Shown piece after piece: positions 35,088 to 46,136 of a stretch of DNA of 64,000 nt. Where the stretch lies: assembly GCA_038146985.1 (NCBI GenBank), contig JAYQSQ010000015.1, positions 1 to 64,000 on the forward strand. The letters are read 5' to 3'. Under the pieces are notes generated by a model, which had not been told where the DNA came from, did no database searches, and saw nothing but the letters and a program-made list of their open reading frames with translations. Position 1 is the first letter of the stretch. Every line of letters starts with the position of its first letter. The position numbers and the translations under genes are program-made. This stretch comes from JADHLJ01 sp038146985. GTDB lineage: Bacteria > Pseudomonadota > Alphaproteobacteria > Thalassobaculales > Thalassobaculaceae.

Positions 35088-36062
35088 TCAATACAGACCG
35101 ACTTCCCGCGCTTTCATACGCAGCAGTGCGAGCACCCGGTCGATCGTCGGGGTGCTCAGCCCCGCCTCGGCGGCAAACCGGCTGACGATGACGCCGATGC
35201 TGTCGATCTCCATGGGGCGCTGGGCATCCCAGTCCTGGAGCATCGAGGGCCGATGATTGGCGCGGTACCGGGTTTCCAGAAGCGCCGGCCAATCCAGCTC
35301 AAGCTCGATCCCGTGGGCGGCGGCGACGGCGGCGGCCTCGGTGATCATCTCGCGGGTGATATCCGTAATGTCCGGGTCCTCGGAAAGCATGTTCTCCGGC
35401 GCGCCGGTCAGCACGGCCAGAGGTGAGCGCGAAAGATTGATGACCAGCTTAGCCCAGATGACCTTGCGGATATCCTTGGAAACCGGCGCCTCTAGACCGC
35501 AACCGTCGAGAATGTTGGAGATCCGGGCAATCCGCTCGCTGACCGAGCCATCCGGCTCGCCGATCGCGAACTTTCCCTTTGTCGGACGATTGGAGACCAC
35601 CAGGCCCGGCTCCGCGACCCGGACCGGACAATCGACCACACAGCCGATGGCGCGTTTGGGATCGACGGAACGACGCATGCTGCCGGTCGGGTCCAGCAGT
35701 GGAGCGGCACCGGTCGGCGGCGCGTCCCGCCCATGATCGTACCACCAGGGGATCCCGTTCATGGCGAAGACGACAGGCGTGTCGTGGCCCAGCAGCGGTC
35801 CGATCCCCTCTCCCACAGACGGCAGCGCCGGACCCTTGACGGTCACGAACACCGCATCGGCGGGCCCGATCTGGCGCGGATCCTCGGCGCAATCGGGATA
35901 GGTGGTGAACTTTTCCTCGGCATGGATCAGGGTCAGCCCTCTGGACCGGAGCGCCGCCAGTTGCGCGCCGCGCGCAATCAGCGCGACTTCGTGGCCCGCC
36001 CTGGCGAGGTAGGCGCCGAGAAACCCGCCGATCGCGCCGGCGCCATAGATGCAAAACTTCAT
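35088..36062 (-). CDS. 2-Dehydropantoate 2-reductase family protein
   Basis: A 324-residue NADP-dependent reductase; the type enzyme PanE reduces ketopantoate to pantoate. The ATG at 36062 gives MKFCIYGAGAIGGFLGAYL, the dinucleotide-binding loop. Further marks are VTVKGPALPSVG near residue 80, AMNGIPWWY near 105 and KLVINLSRSPLAVLTG near 195 with the catalytic Lys. Several paralogues of PanE act on other 2-keto acids, so the symbol is left open. panC lies 3.4 kb away on the other strand, which fits but does not prove a pantothenate role. Confidence 0.87.
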   Translation of the reverse strand: MKFCIYGAGAIGGFLGAYLARAGHEVALIARGAQLAALRSRGLTLIHAEEKFTTYPDCAEDPRQIGPADAVFVTVKGPALPSVGEGIGPLLGHDTPVVFAMNGIPWWYDHGRDAPPTGAAPLLDPTGSMRRSVDPKRAIGCVVDCPVRVAEPGLVVSNRPTKGKFAIGEPDGSVSERIARISNILDGCGLEAPVSKDIRKVIWAKLVINLSRSPLAVLTGAPENMLSEDPDITDITREMITEAAAVAAAHGIELELDWPALLETRYRANHRPSMLQDWDAQRPMEIDSIGVIVSRFAAEAGLSTPTIDRVLALLRMKAREVGLY

Positions 36063-36212
36063 GATCAACGCTTTCGAGTGCCGCTTTCGTATCAGCGGGG
36101 AATTTAATGATCCTTTCGCCCGGGTCACGTCAAATCGGTTTTGCGCGACAGGGCCGGCGACCGATGGCATGGTGCCGAGCCGTATTATCCGAATTGAAGC
36201 AGACCATCGTCC

Positions 36213-37424
36213 ATGGACACCGACCTCCGCCGACGTTCGCTAGTGCTGATCGGTCTCTGCCAGGTGATGGCGATGGCGCTTTGGTTTTCCGCAACGGCGG
36301 TGGTGCCGGCACTCAAGGCCGAAGGGAGCCTGGACGACTTTACCGCGGGTCTGTTCACCAGCGCGGTGCAGGCGGGTTTCGTTGTCGGGACCCTGTGTTT
36401 TGCCTTGACCGGGATCGCCGACAGGTTTGATCCACGCCGGATCTTCATGATATCGGCGGAGGTCGCGGCGCTTGCAAATCTCGCGATCCTGGCGCTCGAC
36501 CCGGCCGGCCCCCTCGGCATAGTCCTGCGGCTGATCACTGGGATCTGCATGGCCGGAATCTATCCGGTCGGCATGAAGCTGGCGGTCAGTTGGGCGCGCG
36601 GCAATGTCGGGCTCCTGGTCGGGGCGCTGGTGGGTGCGTTGACTCTTGGGTCGGCGAGTCCGCATCTTTTCGTTCTAGCGGGCGGCGTTGACTGGCGGTC
36701 TACCTTGATAATGGCGTCGGTTTCGGGAGCGGTTGCCGGGTTTCTGATCCTGGCCACCGCCGAAGGTCCCGGCGCCAGGCGGGCCGCCGCGTTCAAGATG
36801 AGAGACGTTGCCGCCTACTGGACCAACCGCGGAATCCGTTATGCGAATTTCGGGTATCTCGGCCATATGTGGGAGCTTTATGCCATGTGGGCCTGGATCG
36901 GCGTTTATTTTTCGATCGAACTCGGTGGTGCGGCAGGCGGCAGCGAAGCGCGGGCGACAGCGGCGCTGGTGACTTTCGTGATCATTGCGTCGGGCGCCCT
37001 TGGCGCGGTGGTGGCCGGCTGGTCGGCGGACCGGGTCGGCCGCACCGTCGTGACCAGCTTCTGCATGGCGGTCAGCGGGTCCTGCGCCCTCGGCATCGGT
37101 TTCGCCGCAGGGCTCGGACCCTGGTGGTTGGGGCTGGTGGCCCTGATCTGGGGGCTGACCATTGTGTCCGATTCGGCGCAGTTTTCGGCGAGCGTGACCG
37201 AATTGTCCCAACCGGACCGGATCGGCACCATGCTGACATTGCAGACCAGCGCCGGCTTCCTGCTGACCATGGTGACCATTCAGGCCGTGCCCTGGTTTGC
37301 CGACATGTTCGGATGGCGGCACGCCTTCGCGCCGCTGGCGATCGGGCCATTCCTGGGCGTCGTGGCAATGCTTCGGCTGCGCGGCTTTCCCGAGGCGGCC
37401 AAGCTCGCGGGCGGGCGCCGCTAA
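36213..37424 (+). CDS. MFS transporter
   Basis: A 403-residue, 12-helix major facilitator. The first helix (LVLIGLCQVMAMALWFSATAV) is followed by the A-loop-like GIADRFDPRRIFM near residue 68, and the second half repeats with GWSADRVGRTVV near 272. The opening is like that of CynX/NarK-type and other small-organic-anion transporters. It starts 150 bases from the divergent reductase and ends 96 bases before the dehydratase, so it may bring in the dehydratase's sugar-acid substrate; that is inference. Confidence 0.9.
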   Translation: MDTDLRRRSLVLIGLCQVMAMALWFSATAVVPALKAEGSLDDFTAGLFTSAVQAGFVVGTLCFALTGIADRFDPRRIFMISAEVAALANLAILALDPAGPLGIVLRLITGICMAGIYPVGMKLAVSWARGNVGLLVGALVGALTLGSASPHLFVLAGGVDWRSTLIMASVSGAVAGFLILATAEGPGARRAAAFKMRDVAAYWTNRGIRYANFGYLGHMWELYAMWAWIGVYFSIELGGAAGGSEARATAALVTFVIIASGALGAVVAGWSADRVGRTVVTSFCMAVSGSCALGIGFAAGLGPWWLGLVALIWGLTIVSDSAQFSASVTELSQPDRIGTMLTLQTSAGFLLTMVTIQAVPWFADMFGWRHAFAPLAIGPFLGVVAMLRLRGFPEAAKLAGGRR

Positions 37425-37520
37425 ACCCACCCTTGCGCGACTTCGACCCGCGCCGCAATATCGCACAACCCTTCCTTCGCGGTGGTCAGCCGCCACCCCT
37501 ATCACGCATGGAGAGCCCCA

Positions 37521-39263
37521 ATGGCCGACAACAATTCCAACGATCCGAACCGGGGCAAGCGCCGGTCCTCCGAGTGGTACGGCAAGAATGACAAGGACGG
37601 GTTCGGCCACCGTTCCTGGATGAAGAACCGGGGCATGCCGGCGGATCAGTTCGACGGGCGCCCGGTCATCGGCATCTGCAACACCTGGTCCGAATTCAAT
37701 CCCTGCAACGCGCATTTCCGCGACATCGCCGAGCGGGTGAAGCGCGGGGTCTACGAGGCCGGCGGCGTGCCGATGGAATTCCCGGTCTTCTCAAACTCCG
37801 AGAGTCAGCTTCGCCCGACGGCGATGCTCTACCGCAATCTCGCCTCGATGGATGTCGAGGAATCGATCCGCGGCCTGCCGATGGACGGGGTGGTGCTGCT
37901 GGTCGGCTGCGACAAGACGACCCCGGCGCTGATGATGGGCGCGGCCTCCTGCGACTTGCCGACCATCGTGGTCTCCGGCGGGCCGATGCTGAACGGTCGC
38001 TACAAGGGCGAACTGATGGGGTCCGGCACCCATACCTGGAAGTTCTCCGAAATGGTCAAGGCCGGCGAGATGACCCTGGAGGAATTCATGTCCGCCGAGC
38101 AGGACAACTCCCGCTCCGCCGGCCATTGCATGACAATGGGCACCGCCTCGACCATGGCCAGTTTCGCTGAATCCATCGGCATCGCCCTGCATACCAACGC
38201 CGCCATCCCGGCGGTGGATTCGCGCCGCTATGTGCTCGCCCAGATGGCCGGCCGGCGGATCGTCGACATGGTGAAAGAAGACATCACCATGTCCAAGCTT
38301 CTGAAGCGCGAGAACTTCGAGAACGCCATCATGGTCAACGGCGCCATCGGCGGGTCGACCAACGCGGTGGTCCACATGCTGGCGATCGCCGGACGCATGG
38401 GCATCGACATCACCCTGGACGACTGGGACCGGCTGGGCCGCAACGTGCCCTGTCTGGTCAACCTGATGCCGTCCGGCGAATACCTGATGGAGGACTTTTT
38501 CTATGCCGGCGGCCTGCCGGCGGTGATCCGCGAGCTCGGCGACTTCATCCACAAGGACGCCATGACCGCCAACGGCAACACGATCTGGGAAAATTGCAAG
38601 GATACCGAATGCTATAACCGTAAGGTGGTCTTCCCCATCGACAAGCCGTTCAAGCCCAATGGCGGCATTGCCGTGCTGCGCGGCAACCTGGCTCCCGGCG
38701 GCGCGATCATCAAGCCGTCGGCGGCCTCGCCGGAACTGATGGTGCATCGCGGGCGTGCCGTGGTATTCGAGAGCATTGAGGACTATCACGAGCGCATCGA
38801 CGATCCGGATCTCGACATCGATGAGACCTGCGTCATGGTGCTGAAATACTGCGGACCCAAGGGCTATCCGGGGTTTGCCGAGGTGGGCAACATGGGGCTG
38901 CCGTCGAAGGTGCTGCGCAAGGGGATTACCGACATGGTGCGCATCTCCGACGCAAGAATGAGCGGGACGGCCTACGGAACGGTGGTCCTGCACACCGCGC
39001 CAGAGGCGGCGGCGGGCGGACCGCTCGCCTTCGTGCAGAACGGCGACATGATCGAACTCGATGTGCCGAACCGCCGGCTGCATCTCGACATCAGTGACGA
39101 GGAACTGGCCCGCCGCCGCGAGGGCTGGAACGGGTTCGAATCGCCTTATGACCGGGGCTACACCAAGATCTATGTCGAGCATGTGAACCAGGCCGACAAG
39201 GGCGCCGATCTCGACTTCCTGGTCGGCAAGAGCGGCACGCCGCTTTTGCGGGAGAGTCACTGA
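37521..39263 (+). CDS. IlvD/Edd family dehydratase, L-arabonate-dehydratase-like
   Basis: A 580-residue Fe-S dehydratase. The cluster cysteines are expected in CNTWSEFNPCNAHF near residue 53 and in VGCDKTTPALMMG near 125. GAIGGSTNAVVHML near 280 and ARMSGTAYGTVVLH near 480 are further family marks. The WSEFNPCN and GCDKTTP sequences place it with pentonate dehydratases (L-arabonate, D-xylonate) rather than with IlvD of branched-chain synthesis, and the length fits the 579-residue L-arabonate dehydratase. The ATG at 37521 (MADNNSNDPN) is preferred over one 13 codons upstream. Confidence 0.9.
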   Translation: MADNNSNDPNRGKRRSSEWYGKNDKDGFGHRSWMKNRGMPADQFDGRPVIGICNTWSEFNPCNAHFRDIAERVKRGVYEAGGVPMEFPVFSNSESQLRPTAMLYRNLASMDVEESIRGLPMDGVVLLVGCDKTTPALMMGAASCDLPTIVVSGGPMLNGRYKGELMGSGTHTWKFSEMVKAGEMTLEEFMSAEQDNSRSAGHCMTMGTASTMASFAESIGIALHTNAAIPAVDSRRYVLAQMAGRRIVDMVKEDITMSKLLKRENFENAIMVNGAIGGSTNAVVHMLAIAGRMGIDITLDDWDRLGRNVPCLVNLMPSGEYLMEDFFYAGGLPAVIRELGDFIHKDAMTANGNTIWENCKDTECYNRKVVFPIDKPFKPNGGIAVLRGNLAPGGAIIKPSAASPELMVHRGRAVVFESIEDYHERIDDPDLDIDETCVMVLKYCGPKGYPGFAEVGNMGLPSKVLRKGITDMVRISDARMSGTAYGTVVLHTAPEAAAGGPLAFVQNGDMIELDVPNRRLHLDISDEELARRREGWNGFESPYDRGYTKIYVEHVNQADKGADLDFLVGKSGTPLLRESH

Positions 39264-39416
39264 GGGTTCGAGCCACGCGGCTCAAGGTAAACTCCAATCA
39301 CAAGCGTGGAGAACCGTTCTTCGCGCTTGCGGAAAATCGCGTTTTGTGCGATGCAGCATTCCCTTCGATCGCCGGTTCCAGTGATGGAATGAACGGCGCG
39401 CTGGTTGGAGAATGCC

Positions 39417-40274
39417 GTGGAATCCGGGACTCTCAAGATCGTTCGCACGGTCTCGCAATTGCGAGAAAAAATCGCGGAATACCGCGCCGCCGGCGAGACC
39501 TTGGCGCTGGTGCCGACCATGGGTTTCCTGCATGAGGGGCATCTCTCGCTGATGCGCCAGGGACGGGGGGATCACGACCGGGTTTGCGCCACCCTGTTCG
39601 TCAATCCGCGCCAATTCGCGCCGAGCGAGGATCTCGCGACCTATCCACGGGACAAGGCCGCCGACATCGCCAAGCTCGAATCCATTGGCGTTGATCTGCT
39701 GTTCGCGCCGAGTGTCGAGGAAATGTATCCGGCGGGCGCCGCGACGACGGTCAGCGTGGCGGGCATCACCGATTGCCTCTGCGGCATCTCGCGCCCCGGC
39801 TTCTTCGAGGGGGTGGCGACCGTGGTCACCAAGCTGCTGCTGCAGTCGCTGCCCGATACCGCGATCTTCGGTGAGAAGGACTACCAGCAGCTTCTGGTGA
39901 TCAAGCGTTTCGCGAAGGATCTGGACATCCCGGTGGAGATCCGGGGCGGGCCAACCGTCCGCGAGCCGGATGGCTTGGCGCTGTCCTCCCGCAACGCCTA
40001 TCTCGACCGGGATCAGCGCTCCAAGGCGCCGGAATTGCATCGCGCGCTGACCGAGGCGGCGGCCGCTATTCGAGGCGGGGCGAGGCCGAGAAAGGCCATC
40101 GAGGCGGCTCGGGCGCGCATCCAGCGCGCGGGCTTCGCCAAGATCGACTATCTCGACCACCGCGACGCCGAGACCCTGGAAGCGGCGCGGAAAACCGATC
40201 GGCCGACTCGCTTGTTCGTGGCCGCTTGGCTCGGCAAGACCCGTCTGATCGACAATGTGGCGGTGGCGGGCTAA
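39417..40274 (+). CDS. panC: Pantothenate synthetase
   Basis: Condenses pantoate and beta-alanine with ATP to pantothenate in the cytosol. Marks are VPTMGFLHEGHLSLM with the HEGH nucleotidyltransferase motif near residue 35, ATLFVNPRQFAPSED near 60, FGEKDYQQL near 150 and LSSRNAYLD near 190. The GTG at 39417 has a GGAG ribosome site 6 bases upstream; a TTG at 39405 would add four residues. Length 285 residues is normal. A convergent GFA gene follows at 13 bases. Confidence 0.95.
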   Translation: MESGTLKIVRTVSQLREKIAEYRAAGETLALVPTMGFLHEGHLSLMRQGRGDHDRVCATLFVNPRQFAPSEDLATYPRDKAADIAKLESIGVDLLFAPSVEEMYPAGAATTVSVAGITDCLCGISRPGFFEGVATVVTKLLLQSLPDTAIFGEKDYQQLLVIKRFAKDLDIPVEIRGGPTVREPDGLALSSRNAYLDRDQRSKAPELHRALTEAAAAIRGGARPRKAIEAARARIQRAGFAKIDYLDHRDAETLEAARKTDRPTRLFVAAWLGKTRLIDNVAVAG

Positions 40275-40287
40275 GCCCGCACCACTC

Positions 40288-40707
40288 CTACTTCGAAAAG
40301 TTAGGCTGCGTTTCCAGAGTCGGGATATCGCCGAGATCGCCCACCCATGGCAGGGCCGAGCGGTGCCAGATCTGAACCTTCGGGGTCAAATCCGCCCGTT
40401 GGTTGATCGTACCGACCCGAAGACCGAACAGACCGGGTCCGCCATCCGCCGAGCGGGCGTAAATGCGGGTCCCGCATTCCGGGCAAAACCCCTGTTCCCG
40501 CCGATTGCCGCTGTCGGCGGTCTTCACATAGGTCTTCAGTGTTCCGGTAAGCAGCGTGAACTTCCCGTCGACAATCGGCGCCACCACGCCGAAGGCGGTG
40601 GCGGAATGGGTTTGACACTGCGTGCAATGACAAATCGCCACCCGCTCGGGATCAATCTCCGCCTCATACGTGACCTGTCCGCAAAGGCACCCGCCGTCGA
40701 CTTTCAT
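40288..40707 (-). CDS. GFA-family (glutathione-dependent formaldehyde-activating-like) zinc protein
   Basis: A 139-residue protein of the GFA fold, from the ATG at 40707 (MKVDGGCLCGQVTYEA). The zinc-binding cysteines lie in GGCLCG, ICHCTQCQTHS and GFCPECGTRIYA. Family members bind zinc and may handle glutathione adducts or small thiols; most are uncharacterised. It begins 5 bases after the acs gene on the same strand, so they are probably co-transcribed. The frame is intact although acs just upstream is full of indels. Confidence 0.9.
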   Translation of the reverse strand: MKVDGGCLCGQVTYEAEIDPERVAICHCTQCQTHSATAFGVVAPIVDGKFTLLTGTLKTYVKTADSGNRREQGFCPECGTRIYARSADGGPGLFGLRVGTINQRADLTPKVQIWHRSALPWVGDLGDIPTLETQPNFSK

Positions 40708-40712
40708 TCTCC

Positions 40713-42671
<1,959 letters not shown>

Positions 42672-42803
42672 CCTCCCCTTGATCGCGCTCCTTGGACCGG
42701 TTTTAGTTGGCGCGACTGACGAAATTTCCTGCCCATAATATCCACGTCCGGCGGCTTGGTGGCAACCGGTTGAGCGGCCATGGAACCTCGAAGGGAATGA
42801 CCC

Positions 42804-43898
42804 ATGAAAATCACTGGCTACGAAGCGACGATCCTGGCGGTTCCGGAAGACGAGCCGCTGGCCAACATGCCCGAGGAGGCGGGACGGACCCGTCCGGTGG
42901 TCTCGCTTCGCCTGCGCACGGATGCCGGGATCGAGGGCATCGCCGTCACCTTCTACGGCGCGAAGATGACCGGGAGCCTCAAGGTGGCGGTGGAGGAACT
43001 GGCGGCGCTCACCATTGGTGAGGACCCGCTCAGAATCGAGGCGGTGGTCGCCAAGCTGGTCAACGGCACAGGGGATTCCTGCGGGCCGGGGGGAATTTTC
43101 ACGCTGGCGCTTTCGGCCATCGACATCGCGCTCTGGGACATCAAGGGCAAGGCGCTGGAGCAGCCGCTGTGGAAGCTGCTGGGCGGGCATCGGGACCGGG
43201 TGCCGACCTATGCCTCGGGCGCGCTACGCCGTGGCCTCACCGATGATCAGGCCCAGAAGGCGGCCCGTATCCTGATCGAAAAGGGCTTCACCGAGATGAA
43301 GACCCAGATGGCCCTGCCCGGCAACCCGACCCCCGCCGACGAGGTTCGCCGGGTCCGGGTCGTGCGCGAGGCGATCGGCCCGGATATCAAGCTGATGTGC
43401 GACATTAACCAACGCTGGCGCCCGGAACAGGCGATCGATATCGGCCACCGGGCCGAGGATGTCGGCCTGTTCTGGCTCGAGGACGTAACCGCTCATGACG
43501 ACTATCAGGGTCTGGCGCGGGTCACCGCCGCCCTGAAGACGCCGATCGCCGGCGGCGAATATGTCTGGGGTATCAAGCCGTTCCGCCAGATGCTGGAGGC
43601 GCATTCGGTCGACATCGTCATGGTCGATATCCTGCGCGCCGGCGGGGTGACGCAATGGATGAAGATCGCCGGCATGGCCGAGGCCTTCAACCTGCCGATC
43701 GTCAGCCACGTGATGCCGGAGATTCTGGTGCACCTGATCGCCGCCTGCCCGAACGGCCTGACGGTGGAATACATGCCCTGGATGATCCCGCTCTATAAGG
43801 AAACCCCGAGGATCGAGAACGGCCATCTGGTGCTGCCCACGACACCGGGTCTGGGGCTCGAATTCGACGAGAAGGCGCTGGCGGGGTTCAAGGCCTGA
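42804..43898 (+). CDS. Mandelate racemase/muconate lactonizing enzyme family protein
   Basis: A 364-residue enolase-superfamily enzyme. The second-strand base motif is KTQMAL near residue 165. The metal ligands are Asp in MCDINQRW near 197, Glu in FWLEDVTA near 224 and Glu in AGGEYVWG near 250. The His in IVSHVMPE near 300 and the capping-loop region at the N-terminus (ANMPEEAGR) complete the site. This set is that of sugar-acid dehydratases and racemases of the mandelate racemase subgroup; the acid is unknown. It is divergent from acs across 132 bases. Confidence 0.92.
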   Translation: MKITGYEATILAVPEDEPLANMPEEAGRTRPVVSLRLRTDAGIEGIAVTFYGAKMTGSLKVAVEELAALTIGEDPLRIEAVVAKLVNGTGDSCGPGGIFTLALSAIDIALWDIKGKALEQPLWKLLGGHRDRVPTYASGALRRGLTDDQAQKAARILIEKGFTEMKTQMALPGNPTPADEVRRVRVVREAIGPDIKLMCDINQRWRPEQAIDIGHRAEDVGLFWLEDVTAHDDYQGLARVTAALKTPIAGGEYVWGIKPFRQMLEAHSVDIVMVDILRAGGVTQWMKIAGMAEAFNLPIVSHVMPEILVHLIAACPNGLTVEYMPWMIPLYKETPRIENGHLVLPTTPGLGLEFDEKALAGFKA

Positions 43899-43935
43899 GC
43901 GGCCTTCATGGTTCGTCGCTTGGGGAGTTACCGGC

Positions 43936-43979
43936 AAGACCCTTCGAGTGGGCCCCTCGGCGCCGCCTCGAAGGGGCTT
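43936..43979. terminator. Hairpin between convergent genes
   Basis: CCCTTCGAG (43940-43948) pairs with CTCGAAGGG (43967-43975); the stem extends past one mismatch by three more pairs (AAG/CTT). It lies between the end of the enolase-superfamily gene and the stop of the convergent dehydrogenase, where a two-way terminator is expected. No T-run follows. Confidence 0.5.
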
Positions 43980-43996
43980 GTCCGACGATGAATACC

Positions 43997-44887
43997 CTAG
44001 CCGAACGTCGCTTTGACCCCCGCATTCTCGCAGGCGACCGTCAGCATTCCGGATACATCGAGATGGCCATGGGTCACGGCGGCGCGGTTTACCGCCGCCG
44101 CCGCCGCGCCGGTCGGGATCGGAGCGCCGGCTTCCTCGGCCATCGCCGCGGCGAGGCGCAGGTCCTTGGCCGATAGGCGGATCGCGAAGCCGGGCTCGGT
44201 ATCCCCGCGCAGCACCTTGGTCGGCCAGTAATCCGCGATGAAGCCGTTCCTGCCGATCCCGCCGGTCAGGATCGGATGCAGGGTTTCAAGGGAAAGGCCC
44301 ATTTTCAGACCTAGCGCCATCACCTCGGCGCTCAACTGGCAGGTCGACTGGCCGAGCAGGTTCAGCACCAGTTTCATCGCGATCCCGGTCCCGACGGCAC
44401 CGCAGTGATGGATGTCGGTGCCCATGGCGTCGAGATAGGGCTTGGCGCGCGTGAAACCCTCCGGCGACGCGCCGACCATGAACATCAGCGTCCCGTTGGC
44501 GGCATTGGCGGGTGCGCGACCAACCGGTGCGTCGATGAAGGCGCAGCCCTTGGCGGTCAATGCGGCCGCCACGGCCTTGGTGGTTGCCGGCGCGATGGTG
44601 CTGGCCTCGATAACCAGGGTGCCGGGGCGGACATGCTCGGCGACACCGCCGGGGCCGAGCATGCAGGCCTCCACATCCGGGGAGTCGGGAAGCATGGTCA
44701 GGATCATGTCAGAGCTTGCCGCCAGTGCCGCGATGTCGGCGGCGATACGCACATTGGACGCGACGGCCTTCTCCCGCGCCGCCTCGGAGGTATCGACTCC
44801 AGTCACGTTAAAACCGGCCCGCGCCAGGCTGGCCGCCATCCCGCCACCCATGTTGCCGAGACCGATTACGCCGACACTGTTTGTCAT
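43997..44887 (-). CDS. Beta-hydroxyacid dehydrogenase (3-hydroxyisobutyrate dehydrogenase family)
   Basis: A 296-residue NAD(P)-dependent enzyme from the ATG at 44887. VGVIGLGNMGGGMAASL at the start is the cofactor loop. FIDAPVGRAPANAANGTL near residue 120 is the substrate-binding motif, and GTGIAMKLVLNLLG near 165 holds the catalytic Lys. A second member of the family lies at 47045. 3-hydroxyisobutyrate, tartronate semialdehyde or 6-phosphogluconate-like acids are typical substrates. The neighbouring sugar-acid enzymes make a hydroxyacid of that route the best guess. Confidence 0.9.
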   Translation of the reverse strand: MTNSVGVIGLGNMGGGMAASLARAGFNVTGVDTSEAAREKAVASNVRIAADIAALAASSDMILTMLPDSPDVEACMLGPGGVAEHVRPGTLVIEASTIAPATTKAVAAALTAKGCAFIDAPVGRAPANAANGTLMFMVGASPEGFTRAKPYLDAMGTDIHHCGAVGTGIAMKLVLNLLGQSTCQLSAEVMALGLKMGLSLETLHPILTGGIGRNGFIADYWPTKVLRGDTEPGFAIRLSAKDLRLAAAMAEEAGAPIPTGAAAAAVNRAAVTHGHLDVSGMLTVACENAGVKATFG

Positions 44888-45041
44888 CACTTCCTCCAGC
44901 GGATATTCCGAATGCTTGCCGGACCTTACCATGGCCGCGACCGGCTCGATCATCACGGATGTACGGTATCGCGCGCTTGCGGGAATGTGCCGGTCCGGTA
45001 GGCTCGCCGGAATGCGTGGATGAAACCGTGGAGGTCTCCCG

Positions 45042-46064
45042 ATGGTAGAGCGCTCGACCAATCATGCCTGGCTGTCTCAGGTCACCGAGGAAATCCTGGA
45101 GCCGGATCTGCCGATCTGCGATCCCCACCACCATCTCTGGGACAAGACCCGGGTGCATGTGCAGCCGCGCTATCTCCTGGATGAGATCCTGGAGGACGTG
45201 AACAGCGGCCATAACGTCGTGTCCACCGTGTTCATTGAATGCGGCGCCATGTTCAAGACCGACGGGCCGGAGCATCTGCGCCCGGTCGGCGAGACCGGGT
45301 TCGTCAACGGCATCGCCGCGATGAGCGCTTCAGGCCTCTACGGAAAATGCCGCGTCGCGGCGGGCATCATCGGGACGGTGGATCTGCGTATCGGCGCGCT
45401 GGCGGGAGAGGTGCTGGACGCGCATATCGCCGCGGGCGGCGGGCGGTTCCGTGGCATCCGGCGAGCGATCTCCTGGGACGCCTCGCCCGATATCCGCAAT
45501 CACCGGACAGAGCCGCCCGAGCGCCTCATGATGCAGGCGGATTACCGTCGCGGTTTCGCCGAGCTCGGTCCGCGTGGCATGACCTTCGAGGCCTGGTGCT
45601 ATCACAAGCAGATTCCCGAGGTCACCGATCTCGCCCGAGCCTTTCCGGACACCACGATCATCCTTGATCACTTCGGTGGGCCTCTCGGTATCGGGCCCTA
45701 TTCCGGCAAGGCGGACGAGGTCTTCGCGGCGTGGAAGCCGATGGTCAAGGAACTGGCCGGCTGCCCCAATGTCGTCGCCAAGCTCGGCGGCATCAACATG
45801 GACGTGAACGGCTTCGGCTGGCACGACAAGCCGAAGCCGCCGACCAGCCAGGAACTCGCGGATGCCACCCGGCACTATTACGATTTCACCATCGAGGCGT
45901 TCGGCGCCGACCGCTGCATGTTCGAATCGAACTTCCCGGTCGACAAGCTGAGCTGCAGCTATGCGGTAGTCTGGAACACCTTCAAGCGGATTGCCTCAGG
46001 CGCCTCGGCAAGCGAAAAGGCCGCGCTGTTCCACGATACGGCGGCGCGGGTTTACAGCCTCTAG
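45042..46064 (+). CDS. Amidohydrolase family protein (amidohydrolase-2, TIM-barrel)
   Basis: A 340-residue metal-dependent hydrolase. ICDPHHHLWDK near residue 27 is the paired-His motif of the amidohydrolase-2/gluconolactonase-like (PF04909) family. EAWCYHKQIP near 185 holds a further ligand, and IILDHFGGPLG near 207 and MFESNFPVDK near 290 carry the conserved His and the Asp/Pro region. Relatives open lactones or decarboxylate aromatic acids. With the two dehydrogenases and the enolase-superfamily gene it fits a lactone step in acid-sugar breakdown; that is inference. Confidence 0.9.
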   Translation: MVERSTNHAWLSQVTEEILEPDLPICDPHHHLWDKTRVHVQPRYLLDEILEDVNSGHNVVSTVFIECGAMFKTDGPEHLRPVGETGFVNGIAAMSASGLYGKCRVAAGIIGTVDLRIGALAGEVLDAHIAAGGGRFRGIRRAISWDASPDIRNHRTEPPERLMMQADYRRGFAELGPRGMTFEAWCYHKQIPEVTDLARAFPDTTIILDHFGGPLGIGPYSGKADEVFAAWKPMVKELAGCPNVVAKLGGINMDVNGFGWHDKPKPPTSQELADATRHYYDFTIEAFGADRCMFESNFPVDKLSCSYAVVWNTFKRIASGASASEKAALFHDTAARVYSL

Positions 46065-46095
46065 GGTAGCCGGCAACGGTCATCCGAAAGCGAAG

Positions 46096-46124
46096 CCCTT
46101 GGGGCGACCTGCTTGCCCCAAGGG
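46096..46124. terminator. 10-bp GC-rich hairpin between convergent genes
   Basis: CCCTTGGGGC (46096-46105), a 9-base loop, and GCCCCAAGGG (46115-46124): a perfect stem. It is placed between the amidohydrolase and the convergent NIPSNAP gene, so it probably stops transcripts from both sides; only TT follows on the plus strand. Confidence 0.6.
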
Positions 46125-46136
46125 TTCCTGAGCGCC

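Noticed and set aside
37791..39260. A 489-codon open frame on the minus strand opposite the IlvD/Edd dehydratase
   Set aside because: His- and Gly-rich antisense reading with no family pattern; the dehydratase Fe-S motifs are on the plus strand.
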